Shown one piece after another: positions 44,386 through 55,680 of a stretch of 64,000 nucleotides of DNA. The stretch is from Cornus controversa (Eukaryota; Streptophyta; Magnoliopsida; Cornales; Cornaceae). The notes beneath the pieces were generated by a model. It did no database searches. It was not told the origin of the DNA and saw only the letters and a program-made list of their open reading frames with translations. The DNA lies in contig CM048852.1 of assembly GCA_026545225.1 (NCBI GenBank), forward strand, positions 56,241,146 to 56,305,145, in the 5' to 3' direction. A program made the translations under genes and the position numbers. Position 1 is the stretch's first letter; every line of letters starts with the position of its first letter.

Positions 44386-47300
44386 GAATTCTACTTCTTT
44401 TATGGCTTTTCTTGATCCCCTTATTCACAATCTTGTTTGGCGTCAACCCAGACTTGGTTTCTGGCCAATGTCTCAACGATCAGCAATCACTGTTGTTCCA
44501 ATTGAAGAACAGCCTCAATTTCAGTTCTTCAGTTTCCACCAAGCTGATAAACTGGAATCAGAGCAGCACCGATTGCTGTCATTGGAGTGGTGTGGCTTGC
44601 GACAACGCTGGTCGTGTGATAGGTCTCGACTTGAACAGTGAATCAATCTCTGGTGGAATCGACAATTCCAGTGCTCTATTCAGTTTTGAGTTTCTTCAGA
44701 GACTCAATTTGGCTAATAACAGCTTCAACTTTACACAAATTCCACTCAGAAACCTCACCAGTTTGGGATACCTGAATTTGTCAAATGCCGGATTTGGTGG
44801 GCAAATTCCAATGGAACTTTCAAGAATGACGAGGCTGGTTACTCTTGACCTCTCAACCAGGTTCCCTGGTATTCTTCCTTTGAAACTTGAGAACCCAAAT
44901 TTGTGGAGGTTTGTTCAGAACCTCACTCAACTTAGAGAACTTCTTCTTGATGGTGTAATGATATCGGCACGGGGAAAGGAGTGGTGCCAGGCCTTATCGT
45001 CATCGTTGCCCAATTTGCGGGTGTTGAGCTTGTCCAATTGCAATCTTTCAGGCCCTTTACATTCTGATCTCTCGAAGCTACGCTCTCTTTCAGTGATCCG
45101 TCTGAGTCGGAACAATCTATACACCACAGATCCAGAATTCCTTACAAATTTCATGAATTTGACAGAGTTGCATCTCAGCTCTTGTAATTTGCAAGGAATG
45201 TTCCCTGACCAGATCTTCCAGGTATCAACTCTACATACGCTTGACTTATCAAACAATAAATTTCTGAATGGTTCTTTGCCAGAATTTCACAACAATGGAT
45301 CGCTTGAGAACTTGGTTCTTAGCGATACAAACTTTTCAGGAATATTGCCAAACTCAATTGATAACCTTGCGATGTTGTCCAGGATAGAGCTTGCCAATTG
45401 CAACTTCAGTGGACCAATTCCAAATTCAATGGCAAACCTCACTCAACTTGTTTATTTGGATTTGTCTTTCAATAAGTTTACTGGTCCAATCCCATCATTT
45501 AACAAGTCCAAAAATCTCACCCGCATAGACTTGTCTTACAATCATTTCACGGGTCTGATTCCCTCCACTCACTTCATTGACCTCTCGAAACTTGTATATA
45601 TCGATTTGCGTCACAATTCACTCAATGGGAGTATTCCATCATCTTTGTTGGCGCTCCCATCTTTGCAGAAACTTCAGCTTTCATTCAACCGATTTGGTGG
45701 TCAAGTTGATGGATTTCCAAATCCTTCATCCTCTTTATTGGATACACTCGATTTGAGTAGTAACAATTTGCAAGGACCCATTCCCACATCCTTCTTTGAG
45801 CTTGGAAAGCTTAACATCCTCTTACTCTCTTCAAACAACTTCAGTGGCCTTGTAAAATTCGAAAATATTTACATCCTCCTTAATCTAACCACACTTGATC
45901 TTTCATACAACAGCTTGTCAATCGATACAAGTGTCAATAAATCAAGCTTGTCTGCCTTCCCCCAGATCACTACATTAAAATTGGCTTCTTGCAAGCTGCG
46001 AAGTTTTCCTGACTTTAAGAATCAATCAAGATTGATGTACTTGGACCTTTCAGACAATGAAATTGAAGGAAATATACCGAACTGGATCTGGAAAGTTGGG
46101 AATGGAAGTCAAAATCTCACTTATTTGAATCTTTCTCGCAATCTCCTTGTGGACGTGCAAGAACCTTATAGTATTCCTACTAGCCTCAGTGTACTTGACT
46201 TACACTCTAACCAGCTCCATGGGAAAATCCCAGAACCACCAGAGTTTGCAACCTATGTGGATTACTCGAGTAATAATTTCAGTTCTTTCATCCCTGCTGA
46301 TATTGGGGCTCACCTCAGATTTGCTTATTTCTTCTCCCTTTCAAATAATAGCCTTACTGGAGTCATCCCTGAATCTATATGCAATGCGAGCTACGTTCAA
46401 GTTTTTGATTTTTCGAACAATCAATTGAATGGAACAATACCACCATGTCTAGTTGAGACGAGTAGCAAGTCTCTTGGGGTACTGAATCTGCAGAATAACA
46501 AACTCAGTGGCAATATTTCAGGGACATTCCCGCACGATTGTTCTTTAAAGACTCTTGATTTTAATGCAAATCATTTGGAAGGGAAAGTTCCACGATCTCT
46601 GGCCAACTGCACAATGTTAGAGGTTTTAAACCTTGGGAACAACAGCATTAGTGATAACTTCCCCTTCTTCTTAAAGAACTCATCTACTTTGCGCGTTCTC
46701 GTTTTACGTTCCAACAGGTTTCAAGGAAGAATTCATTGTCAAGGGGACGGCAATAATAGTTGGTCAAATCTCCAAATAATTGACCTAGCTTCCAACAACT
46801 TCAGTGGTACTCTGCCAGGAAAATGCTTACTGAATTGGAGAGCAATGATACTTGACAAGAATGATACGCAATCGAAGCTCAATCACCTGCGTTTCGAATT
46901 CCTACAACTCAATCGCTTCTATTATCAAGACACGGTGACAGTTACCTTCAAAGGACTAGAGATGGAGCTCGTGAAAATTCTAACTGTCTTCACATCCATT
47001 GATGTTTCAAACAACAGATTCCAAGGGGAGATACCTGATACGGTTGGAAATCTCACATCACTTTATGTTCTCAACTTATCACAGAATGCCCTCACTGGCT
47101 CAATCCCAAAATCAATAGGAAACTTGAAACAGCTTGGATCATTAGATCTCTCCATTAATAAGCTAAATGGTGTCATTCCAATACAACTTGCAAGTCTTAC
47201 ATTCCTTTCAGTCTTGAATCTGTCATATAATCTACTGGTTGGACCGATCCCGACTGGCACCCAATTGCAAACATTCGATTCCATGTCCTTCATAGGGAAT

Positions 47301-47780
47301 GATGGACTATGCGGCAGCCCTTTGAACAGGAATTGCAACAAGGCCGCGATTCCACCATCATCACCAGCTTCAGCAGCGACACCGTTTGATTGGCAGATCA
47401 TATTCACTGGATTGGGATTTGGGGTAGGTGCGGGAATTATTGTTGGACCTCTTATGTTCTGGAAGCAAGGAAGGAATTGGTGGGATGAACACACTGATAA
47501 GTTTCTTTTGATAATTCTTTCAATGTTTGGATTCATCTACACCAGCTGCGAAGACAACAAGGTTGAGGCAGTGAAAGAAGAACCACCCACCGATGACTCT
47601 CGAATCTCTGACATTGATGATGATGATGATCAAAGGGAAGAAACAATCCAACGGAGGTACTGTGTCTTCTGTTCCAAACTTCACATTAGTAGGGAGGAAG
47701 TCATACACAATCCAAAATGCACATGTCATCACTCAACCCCGATGTCTTCTCTTTCCACATCAATGTCATCTTCTTCATAG
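44382..47780 (+). CDS. Ve1-type LRR receptor-like protein (RLP2), intact, 1132 aa
   Basis: Same architecture as RLP1: signal peptide (MRILLLLWLFLIPLF... VSG), Cys-capped LRR N-terminus (QC, DCCHW), about 30 LRRs, the YYQDTVTV island, Gly-rich TM helix ending at about residue 1026 and a 106-residue tail with acidic Asp run and CxxC...CxCH. Differences from RLP1: two residues fewer in the first LRR region (LRNLTSLGYLN), a shorter acidic tail (EEPPTDDSRISDIDDDDDQ) and R1-to-W change after the TM (GRNWWDEH). It shares most of its middle LRRs with RLP3 and forms a tandem pair with it 5.58 kb downstream. No introns or frameshifts seen, so it is probably functional; the ligand cannot be inferred. 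Confidence 0.95.
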   Translation: MRILLLLWLFLIPLFTILFGVNPDLVSGQCLNDQQSLLFQLKNSLNFSSSVSTKLINWNQSSTDCCHWSGVACDNAGRVIGLDLNSESISGGIDNSSALFSFEFLQRLNLANNSFNFTQIPLRNLTSLGYLNLSNAGFGGQIPMELSRMTRLVTLDLSTRFPGILPLKLENPNLWRFVQNLTQLRELLLDGVMISARGKEWCQALSSSLPNLRVLSLSNCNLSGPLHSDLSKLRSLSVIRLSRNNLYTTDPEFLTNFMNLTELHLSSCNLQGMFPDQIFQVSTLHTLDLSNNKFLNGSLPEFHNNGSLENLVLSDTNFSGILPNSIDNLAMLSRIELANCNFSGPIPNSMANLTQLVYLDLSFNKFTGPIPSFNKSKNLTRIDLSYNHFTGLIPSTHFIDLSKLVYIDLRHNSLNGSIPSSLLALPSLQKLQLSFNRFGGQVDGFPNPSSSLLDTLDLSSNNLQGPIPTSFFELGKLNILLLSSNNFSGLVKFENIYILLNLTTLDLSYNSLSIDTSVNKSSLSAFPQITTLKLASCKLRSFPDFKNQSRLMYLDLSDNEIEGNIPNWIWKVGNGSQNLTYLNLSRNLLVDVQEPYSIPTSLSVLDLHSNQLHGKIPEPPEFATYVDYSSNNFSSFIPADIGAHLRFAYFFSLSNNSLTGVIPESICNASYVQVFDFSNNQLNGTIPPCLVETSSKSLGVLNLQNNKLSGNISGTFPHDCSLKTLDFNANHLEGKVPRSLANCTMLEVLNLGNNSISDNFPFFLKNSSTLRVLVLRSNRFQGRIHCQGDGNNSWSNLQIIDLASNNFSGTLPGKCLLNWRAMILDKNDTQSKLNHLRFEFLQLNRFYYQDTVTVTFKGLEMELVKILTVFTSIDVSNNRFQGEIPDTVGNLTSLYVLNLSQNALTGSIPKSIGNLKQLGSLDLSINKLNGVIPIQLASLTFLSVLNLSYNLLVGPIPTGTQLQTFDSMSFIGNDGLCGSPLNRNCNKAAIPPSSPASAATPFDWQIIFTGLGFGVGAGIIVGPLMFWKQGRNWWDEHTDKFLLIILSMFGFIYTSCEDNKVEAVKEEPPTDDSRISDIDDDDDQREETIQRRYCVFCSKLHISREEVIHNPKCTCHHSTPMSSLSTSMSSSS

Positions 47781-47936
47781 TCATAGAAAACTACTTCTTG
47801 AATTTTCAGCTCTTTATATTTTTTCGTTTTATGTATATATATATATAAATTGCACCAACTCTCAAGTAGGATGATGAAATCAAATCTTTCAAGGGACAAG
47901 GGCTGAACCCCATTCCTGTTTCTGTAGTCTTTTTGT
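47781..47936. other. RLP2 3' region and duplication junction
   Basis: Homologous to the RLP3 and RLP1 3' regions through 'tgcaccaactctcaagtagg' and 'atgatga'. The second tandem unit begins at 'ttcagaaaagggata' (about 47937), which equals 42325. Confidence 0.6.
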
Positions 47937-49548
47937 TCAGAAAAGGGATAAGTGATGATTCCATTGATAAATTGGTAAATAAAATTGCTGCAAAATTAAT
48001 AAAACTTGCTTATTAACGTGCAATAAAAACAATAATATATTAAAAATTCAACGCACGTTAAATATTACAAAAACAAAACAAATCATTGTAACCCTCCTGT
48101 TGGTAAGAGCTACAACACACTTATTGATTTGTAAAAATATCATTTATAACAGAATTATTAAATTTAATATATTGAAATAAAAACTCTATACCTGTGAGCA
48201 ACAATATACCTTTCATAGATATCATTGCAATTAACCTCATATAACCTCGTTTTGGGGTGAGTCACCTTCCCATGGTTAATTTTAAACTTTAATTGCATCT
48301 ACATTTTTAAGATTCACGATACTTTGATTATTCTAGAATCTGTCAAAATGTATTAACTTTATAATGATATTATTAACAGGCACTAAAAGTACATTACTCA
48401 TATATATATGCAACATAAAACATGTACAAGTGTTCACTACAATATCATACATATTTTAAAGAGATAATGAATATCAAATAATCATGAATATTTATTCTAG
48501 AAAGACATAGTTTTGTCATATAGAATCAAAAATCAAGATGCATTTAAATCTAATATATTCTGGCATGTCAATAATATGAGTCTAAAATCATGTATAGAAG
48601 CAGCAGAAACTTCACACGATTTTCACATTTTAGCCATGAAAAGATTCATAATGTTATATCAATTCAAATCAAAAACCAAACTGGGGTTTTTTTATGCTTT
48701 GATACCAAATAAAAGATAAAACTTAAATGCAGAAGAATGCAAGTGAGTGGTAGTCGTTAGTGGTAATGCTTCAAGATGCAAATATGATTACAGTACAGCA
48801 CTTCAGAAACTTTGAATTTCAATATCAAGACGATGATAATAGTGCAATGTTTCTTGAAGGCTTCTAATATCTCCAACCCTTATGTCTCAAATATGATTAC
48901 AGTACGTCCCTTCAGAAACTTTGAACTTCAATATCAAGACGCTGATGATAATAGTGCAATGTTTCTTGAAGGCTTCTAATATCTCCAACCCTTATGTCTC
49001 AAAGTGATGAAATACATGTTCTCTGAAAGACATACAAAACTTTGTGAGATTAGGGACAAAAAAATTTCACTTACGAAATACTTCTCATCAAGAGAGAAAA
49101 CCACCTATTACCACCATGTAATGATGTGTCACATGTACTACCTACAAAATAAAAACTGTATTCATATCTTAGATCATTTTTAATCAATTACATTTGATGC
49201 TTGCCTTTTGTTTCAATTTAATTTTTTTCTTTTTGATTTTTGATTTTCACTATTGAAAACAATGTGTAGAAAATTTGAACTTTAATTAATAAAATTTAAC
49301 AATGGAGACACTTTACCGCACTTTAGTTTAAGAAAAATCACTTTATAATTTTTTTTTAAATTCAAATGAGTAAATATCCTTTTAACTATGTTGAGGATAT
49401 TTGATTCATTAGATTTTTCATTTTATAATAATTTTCTTCATCAAAATTTTGTTTTAGTCCTTGATATGATATTCTAAAATTGTTATAAATATGCAACAAA
49501 AAAAATTAATTAAAATTTCAAGTTGATGTTTAACCATATGCCTTTTTA

Positions 49549-49583
<35 letters not shown>

Positions 49584-49620
49584 CGCCAAACTCATGGTTA
49601 ATTTAAAAATAAAAAATAAA
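47937..49620. repeat. upstream half of tandem unit 2 (matches 42325-44050)
   Basis: Colinear with the region upstream of RLP2, with small indels. It differs by an internal 111-bp tandem duplication (48780-49003) and by short deletions near 48420-48560. Noncoding; no gene recognised. (TA)n at about 49553-49580. Confidence 0.85.
48781..49003. repeat. 111-bp tandem duplication upstream of RLP3
   Basis: Two units both contain 'aatatgattacagtac', 'caatatcaagacg' and 'tgcaatgtttcttgaaggct'. The unit upstream of RLP2 (near 43300-43400) is single, so this expansion is specific to the RLP3 copy. Confidence 0.85.
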
Positions 49621-49624
49621 AAAA

Positions 49625-49893
49625 AGCTTCAAAGTCATACGAGGAATAAGTCAAATGAAAGGGCAACCAGAAAACGCGTCTGTTACAATCTGTACAAGGC
49701 ATATAATACACTAAACACACGCGGTTTAAGTTTACTTTGAGGTCTCTTTCTCTGACTACACCATTCTTCTTCTTCCACTCCCTATTCTGCTCTAGTCTTT
49801 TGGTTTTATAACACTTCCAGTCATTGCCGTGCCAGACCCAAAGTATTTGGTGTGCTACAGGTCCGAATCCACAAAACCATTAAGTTGAAGTTG
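49625..49893 (+). promoter_or_regulatory. RLP3 promoter and leader with two CGCG boxes
   Basis: ACGCGT at 49674-49679 and ACGCGG at 49719-49724, with the TATA-like catataatac at 49700-49709 between them. Nearly identical to the RLP2 promoter, as expected from the tandem duplication. No ATG in the leader before the uORF. Confidence 0.55.
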
Positions 49894-49962
49894 ATGAATT
49901 GCTGTTTGATTGTGTCCTCATTTGTCACTCATATGGGTGTCTCTCACAACTGTGTCCAATGA
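49894..49962 (+). CDS. uORF of RLP3, stop overlaps the RLP3 start
   Basis: Encodes MNCCLIVSSFVTHMGVSH plus four more residues, one substitution from the RLP2 peptide. Its TGA (49960-49962) overlaps the RLP3 ATG (49959-49961). Confidence 0.5.
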   Translation: MNCCLIVSSFVTHMGVSHNCVQ

Positions 49963-52900
49963 GAATTCTACATCTTTTATGGCTTTTCTTGATCCCCTTA
50001 TTCACAATCTTGTTTGGCATCAACCCAGACTTGGTTTCTGGCCAATGTCTCAACCATCAGCAATCACTGTTGTTCCAATTGAAGAACAGCCTCAAATTCA
50101 GTTCTTCAGTTTCCACCAAGCTGATAAACTGGAATCAGAGCAGCACCGATTGCTGTCATTGGAGTGGTGTGACTTGCAACAACGCTGGTCGTGTGATAGG
50201 TCTCGACCTGAGCAGCGAATCAATATCTGCTGGAATCGACAATTCCAGTGCTCTTTTCAGGTTTGAGTCTCTTCAGATTCTCAATTTGGCTAATAACAGC
50301 TTCAACTTTACACAAATTCCACAGAGGTTGGGAAATATCAGCAGTTTGACATACCTGAATTTGTCAAATGCCGGGTTTGGTAGGCAAATTCCAATGGAAC
50401 TTTCAAGCATGACGAGGTTGGTTACTCTTGACCTCTCAACCATTTTCCCTGGTATTCTTCCTTTGAAACTTGAGAGCCCAAATTTGTCAAGGCTTGTTCA
50501 GAACCTCAGTAAACTTAGAGAACTTCATCTAGATGGTGTAAAGATATCGGCACAGGGAAATGAGTGGTGCCAGGCCTTATCGTCATCGTCGCCCAATTTG
50601 CAGGTGTTGAGCTTGTCCAATTGCAATCTTTCAGGCCCTTTTGATTCTGACCTCTTTAAGCTACGCTCTCTTTCAGTGATCCGTCTGGGTCAGAACAATC
50701 TATCCACCACAGTTCCAGAATTCTTCACAAATTTCATGAATTTGACAGTGTTGCGTCTCAGCTCTTGTAATTTGCAAGGAACATTTCCAGACAAGATCTT
50801 CCTGCAGGTATCAACTCTACAGACGCTTGACTTGTCGAACAATGGATTTTTGTGTGGTTCTTTGCCAGAATTTCACCACTACGGATCGCTTGCGAACTTG
50901 GTTCTTAGCCATACAAAATTTTCAGGGAGATTTCCAAACTCAATTGATAATCTTGCGATGTTGTCCAGGATAGAGCTTGCCAATTGCAACTTCAGTGGAC
51001 CAATTCCAAAATCAATGGCAAACCTCACTCAACTTGTTTATTTGGATTTGTCTTCCAATAATTTTACTGATCCAATCCCATCATTTCAGAAGTCGAAAAT
51101 TCTCACCCACATAGACTTATCTCGCAATTATTTCACGGGTCCGATTCTTTCCACTCACTTTGATGGCCTCTCGAATCTTGCATACATCGATTTGCGTTAC
51201 AATTCACTCAATGGGAGTATTCCATCATCTTTGTTGACGCTCCCATCTCTGCAGAAACTTCAGCTTTCATTTAATCGATTTGGTGGTCAAGTTGATGGAT
51301 TTCCAAATGCTTCATCCTCTTTATTGGATACACTCGATTTGAGTAGTAACAATTTACAAGGACCCATTCCCACATTCTTCTTTGAGCTTGGAAAGCTTAA
51401 GATCCTCTTACTCTCTTCAAACAACTTCAGTGGCCTTGTAAAATTCGAAAATATTTACATGCTCCTTAATCTTACCTCACTTGATCTTTCATACAACAGC
51501 TTGTCAATTGAAAATACAAGTGGCAATAAATCAAGCTTGTCTGCCTTCCCCCGGATCACTACATTAAAATTGGCTTCTTGCAAGCTACGAAGTTTTCCTG
51601 ACCTAAAGAACCAATCAAGACTAGTGCACTTGGACCTTTCAGACAATGAAATTGAAGGAAATATACCGAACTGGATCTGGAACGTTGGGAGTGGAAGTGA
51701 AAATCTAACTTATTTGAATCTTTCTCGCAATCTCCTTGTGGAAGTGCAAGAACCTTATAGTATTCCTACTAACCTCAGTGTCCTTGACCTACACTGTAAC
51801 CAGCTCCATGGGAAAATCCCAGAACCACCAGAGTTTGCAACCTATGTGGATTACTCGAGTAATAATTTCACTTCTTTCATCCCTGCTGATATTGGGGCTC
51901 ACCTCGGATTTGCTTTTTTCTTCTCCCTTTCAAATAATAGGCTCACTGGAGTCATCCCTGAATCTATATGCAATGCCAGCTACCTTCAAGTTGTTGATTT
52001 TTCAAACAATCAATTGAATGGAACAATACCACCATGTCTAGTTGAGACGAGTAGCAGGTCTCTTGGGGTACTGAATCTGCAGAATAACAAACTGAGTGGC
52101 AATATTTCAGGGACATTCCCGCAGGGTTGTGCTTTAAGGACTCTTGATTTTAATGCGAATCATTTGGAAGGGAAAGTTCCACAATCTCTGGCCAACTGCA
52201 CAATGTTACAGGTTTTAAACCTTGGGAACAACATCATTAGTGATAACTTCCCCTGCTTCTTAAAGAACTCATCCACTCTGCGCGTTCTCGTTTTACGTTC
52301 CAACAGGTTTCAAGGAGGAATTCATTGTCAAGGGGACGCCAATAATAGTTGGTCAAATCTCCAAATAATTGACCTAGCTTCCAACAACTTCAGTGGTAAT
52401 CTGCCAGGAGAACGCTTATTGAATTGGAGAGCAATGATAGTTGACAAGGATGATGCACAATCGAAGCTCAACCACCTGCGTTTTGAATTCCTACAACTCA
52501 ACCCCTTCTATTATCAAGATACGGTGACAGTTACCATCAAAGGACTAGAGATGGAGCTCGTGAAAATTCTAACTGTCTTCACAACCATTGATGTTTCAAA
52601 CAACAGATTCCAAGGGAAGATACCAGATACAGTTGGAAATCTCACATCACTTTATATTCTCAACTTATCAAACAACGCTCTCACTGGCTCAATCCCAACA
52701 TCAATAGGAAACATGATACAGCTTGAATCATTAGATCTCTCCATGAATAAGCTAAATGGTGACATCCCGACACAGCTTACGAATCTTACATTCCTTTCAG
52801 TCTTGAATCTGTCATATAATCTACTGGATGGAAGGATCCCGGCCGGCTCCCAATTTCAAACATTCGAAAACACCTCCTTTTTAGGAAACAAGGGATTGTG

Positions 52901-53378
52901 TGGGCATCCTTTGACCACAAATTGCAACAAGCCAGCGATACCACCATCATCACCACCTTTTGCAGGTTCAACAGTGACAGAGTTTGATTGTCAGTTCATA
53001 TTCACTGGATTGGGATTTGGGGTAGGTGCAGGAATTATTGTTGGACCTCTTATGTTCTGGAAGCAGGGAAGGAATTGGTGCGATGAACACACTGATAAGT
53101 TTGTTTTGATCATTCTTTCAATGTTTGGATTCATCTACGCCAGCTGCGAAGACAACAAGGTTGAGGCAGAGGAAAATATTGAAGAAGAACACACAGACGA
53201 CTCTGGAATCTCTGACATGGATGAAGATCAAAGGGAAGAAACAATCCGACGAAGGTACTGTGTATTCTGTTCCAAACTTGACATTAGTAGGGAGAGAGTC
53301 ATACACAATCCAAAATGCACGTGTCATGACTCAACACTGATGTCTTCTTTTTCCACATCAATATCATCTTCTTCGTAG
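49959..53378 (+). CDS. Ve1-type LRR receptor-like protein (RLP3), intact, 1139 aa
   Basis: Intact RLP with signal peptide (MRILHLLWLFLIPLF), LRR cap, about 30 LRRs, YYQDTVTV island, Gly-rich TM ending at about residue 1033, hydrophobic run KFVLIILSMFGFIYASC and the CxxC...CxCH tail. Its sequence is a mosaic. The first LRRs (QRLGNISSLTYLNLSNAGFG) and the tail (EENIEEE.TDDSGISDMDED) agree with RLP1, while the middle LRRs (SSLSAFP, VQEPYSIPT, PEPPEFATYVDYSSNNF) and juxtamembrane (NCNK.AIPPSSP) agree with RLP2. This suggests unequal crossing-over or gene conversion. It forms a tandem pair with RLP2 and heads the second RLP-bHLH block. One LRR contains an odd substitution (LDLHCNQL), adding a cysteine. 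Confidence 0.95.
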   Translation: MRILHLLWLFLIPLFTILFGINPDLVSGQCLNHQQSLLFQLKNSLKFSSSVSTKLINWNQSSTDCCHWSGVTCNNAGRVIGLDLSSESISAGIDNSSALFRFESLQILNLANNSFNFTQIPQRLGNISSLTYLNLSNAGFGRQIPMELSSMTRLVTLDLSTIFPGILPLKLESPNLSRLVQNLSKLRELHLDGVKISAQGNEWCQALSSSSPNLQVLSLSNCNLSGPFDSDLFKLRSLSVIRLGQNNLSTTVPEFFTNFMNLTVLRLSSCNLQGTFPDKIFLQVSTLQTLDLSNNGFLCGSLPEFHHYGSLANLVLSHTKFSGRFPNSIDNLAMLSRIELANCNFSGPIPKSMANLTQLVYLDLSSNNFTDPIPSFQKSKILTHIDLSRNYFTGPILSTHFDGLSNLAYIDLRYNSLNGSIPSSLLTLPSLQKLQLSFNRFGGQVDGFPNASSSLLDTLDLSSNNLQGPIPTFFFELGKLKILLLSSNNFSGLVKFENIYMLLNLTSLDLSYNSLSIENTSGNKSSLSAFPRITTLKLASCKLRSFPDLKNQSRLVHLDLSDNEIEGNIPNWIWNVGSGSENLTYLNLSRNLLVEVQEPYSIPTNLSVLDLHCNQLHGKIPEPPEFATYVDYSSNNFTSFIPADIGAHLGFAFFFSLSNNRLTGVIPESICNASYLQVVDFSNNQLNGTIPPCLVETSSRSLGVLNLQNNKLSGNISGTFPQGCALRTLDFNANHLEGKVPQSLANCTMLQVLNLGNNIISDNFPCFLKNSSTLRVLVLRSNRFQGGIHCQGDANNSWSNLQIIDLASNNFSGNLPGERLLNWRAMIVDKDDAQSKLNHLRFEFLQLNPFYYQDTVTVTIKGLEMELVKILTVFTTIDVSNNRFQGKIPDTVGNLTSLYILNLSNNALTGSIPTSIGNMIQLESLDLSMNKLNGDIPTQLTNLTFLSVLNLSYNLLDGRIPAGSQFQTFENTSFLGNKGLCGHPLTTNCNKPAIPPSSPPFAGSTVTEFDCQFIFTGLGFGVGAGIIVGPLMFWKQGRNWCDEHTDKFVLIILSMFGFIYASCEDNKVEAEENIEEEHTDDSGISDMDEDQREETIRRRYCVFCSKLDISRERVIHNPKCTCHDSTLMSSFSTSISSSS

Positions 53379-54035
53379 TCATAGATAACCAAATTCTTGA
53401 ATTTTGAGCTCTTTTATATTTTTCCTTTTATGTATATGCATATAAAATTGCATCAACTCTCAAGAGTCAAGTAGGATGATGAAAACAAATCTTTTATGTA
53501 ATATTTTAGTTCAGAGAAAAAGAAAATGGTTTTGTGGAGTCTATTTTATTGCATCCAGAGTCCACTTCACATGTATTAGGCGAAAAATAATAAAATAAAA
53601 AATTAATCTTTTAAAGTTTAAAATATTAATATCAAATAATAATAGTTAATAGTTTTTATTTAACAATTATTTTTTTTACTTTTTTGAGATGTAAAGTTAC
53701 TAATTAGATGATTTGGTGACTTGATTGTTAATTAAATTTTAACCTAAATTTTTTTGTTATACTGTTATTATTAATTGTAACAAAAAAAATTTAAGTTACT
53801 AATTAGATGACATAAATATTTAAATGCTGCACCCTTTTACAATTAAATATTTAAATACTGATCATGATGATCAAGAATCAGAAGATTGACAAAGAAGATT
53901 ATAAACAAACTTACCCAAGTGATAATAAACAATACATGCAAATGTTGGCAAAGATCAATTCATCTAGCGGTAGTGTGCATGTCTGATTCTACTTACTTGA
54001 TAAAAATATATATGTGGATTGTGCTGCCCTCTTAT
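53379..54035. other. RLP3 downstream region
   Basis: To about 53540 it is homologous to the RLP1 downstream region. The rest is anonymous AT-rich DNA. At 54013-54032 ('ggattgtgctgccctc') lies the remnant of the exon present at 29401-29540. Confidence 0.5.
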
Positions 54036-54039
54036 ATAT

Positions 54040-55210
54040 ATGTGTGTAAACGAATTTATATATACATTTGTTAATTTCTATGAATGTGTGACACCCTTTT
54101 CTCTCCCTCTTGAAATTTGAATTTTATATCGACTTTTATCTTCGCTTGTTGTTTGTGTTTGTAGTGCTATAGTTTGAACGAATATTAATTTCTTCTTCAT
54201 AACTTCTTCAGTAAAAATGCTTTTATAGTTAAGATTTATATAGATCAGATTAGGGATTTCACTAGGGATCACATGAATGGGAGTCATCTTCCTTACCTCT
54301 GTTGCATGTCTCACGTTCACTGGATTCTTGTACTATTTGATGCATCAAACTTAGGTGATTTAGTCCAACAGAGCATAGCTACATGACCTGCTCTCCATTC
54401 TATTGGACAATTGATAATTATTGATAATCTGTATATTATTGCTCTCCATTTTTATAAGTGAATTAAGTGGAATAGTACAAGTCAAATAAAAAAATTTCGA
54501 GTGCTTCTCCATTCACTTCTCTTTCAATTTTATTAAGCTGTGTGCGTCTCAGTTGAATCCTTACTCGTTAGCTTTGTGCCACTTCATGGCAGATGAAGCT
54601 AGTATAATTGTTCATCACTTCTTGGCATTATCTCTTTATACCTCTTATAGATATGGGGGCTTGATATATACATATATATATATACACACACACACTATGC
54701 TGTGCTGGCTGAGGTTGGCAGGGACAATTTCATCCTTAAAAATGATATTTTTTTGGTCAAATTTAATTACTTAACGTATGTGGTTTTAGGTTTATTATTT
54801 TTGTAGGGAGGTATTGGGTCAAAATTTGAAATTGCATTAGAGTTTTATGCAATTTGTCATATTGGTTGGATGTAGTGGTCACTCTCACTTTATTTATTTA
54901 TTTCTTGAATAACATTAAATAATAATTTTTTAAGCTAATATAATTGTGATTAGAGTATGCATTGCTGAAAAAATATAATCTTTTTCTTACTTGAGCCTTT
55001 AATTTCTTCCATGAGAAAACTTGTAACCCTTAATTTCCACCGTCCATCCTGAAGAAAAGGTAGTTATATTTTATCTTATATTCACAAGAATAAATGCCTA
55101 AAAGGAAAGTAAACTTTAGGATAAAATGCAAAAAAAAATCTTCCTTCAACTTCTTAAACATCATTTTGGAAAATAACCCCCTGAACTATTCTAAAACTAT
55201 GTAAATTGTC
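54040..55210. repeat. segmental duplication block B1 (matches 29585-31260)
   Basis: Colinear with block A1, keeping 'cacccttttctctccct', 'gaagctagtataattgttca' and 'ccttaaaaatgata'. It lacks the 104-bp duplication and several smaller segments of A1. No gene call is supported. Confidence 0.85.
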
Positions 55211-55436
55211 CGTCATTATTTTTTCATCAAAAAATGTATATATTTTATAGTGTATCTTTTTCATATCACATTAACATTACTATGATCGAAGACTTACCAT
55301 GTATATAGGATAACTTCCTCCTCACTCACCTTACTTTCCTTCTCTTGGATATATGATCTCACTAGAGACTCCCCATTCAAATAATTCAATTCAAATATAA
55401 TTTAGAAACAAATCTCTCTCTCATTCCCTCATTCTG

Positions 55437-55440
<4 letters not shown>

Positions 55441-55488
<48 letters not shown>
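55441..55488. repeat. (TA)24 microsatellite
   Basis: Uninterrupted TA dinucleotides. Not present at the equivalent position in block A. Confidence 0.95.
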
Positions 55489-55490
<2 letters not shown>

Positions 55491-55680
55491 CAAAAAGATT
55501 ATCCGTACGCTTTCCTTCTCCTTTTTCTCCCAGGTGAACCCACGTGAAGGACTTTCATTTCTTCTCCTTTTCTCTTTTCCACTACTAAATGAAATAAAAT
55601 AAGAGGACTTCATCCTTCCTCCTTTCCTTTTAAACCTTTTTTCCGTTTTACAAATTGTTACCACATAAACTTATTTTCAG

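Noticed and set aside
49959..53378. Idea that the RLPs are truncated receptor kinases
   Set aside because: All three end in the same 106-residue tail after the TM segment, with conserved C-terminal motif and stop. Their length matches known Ve-type RLPs, so the absence of a kinase is a family feature.
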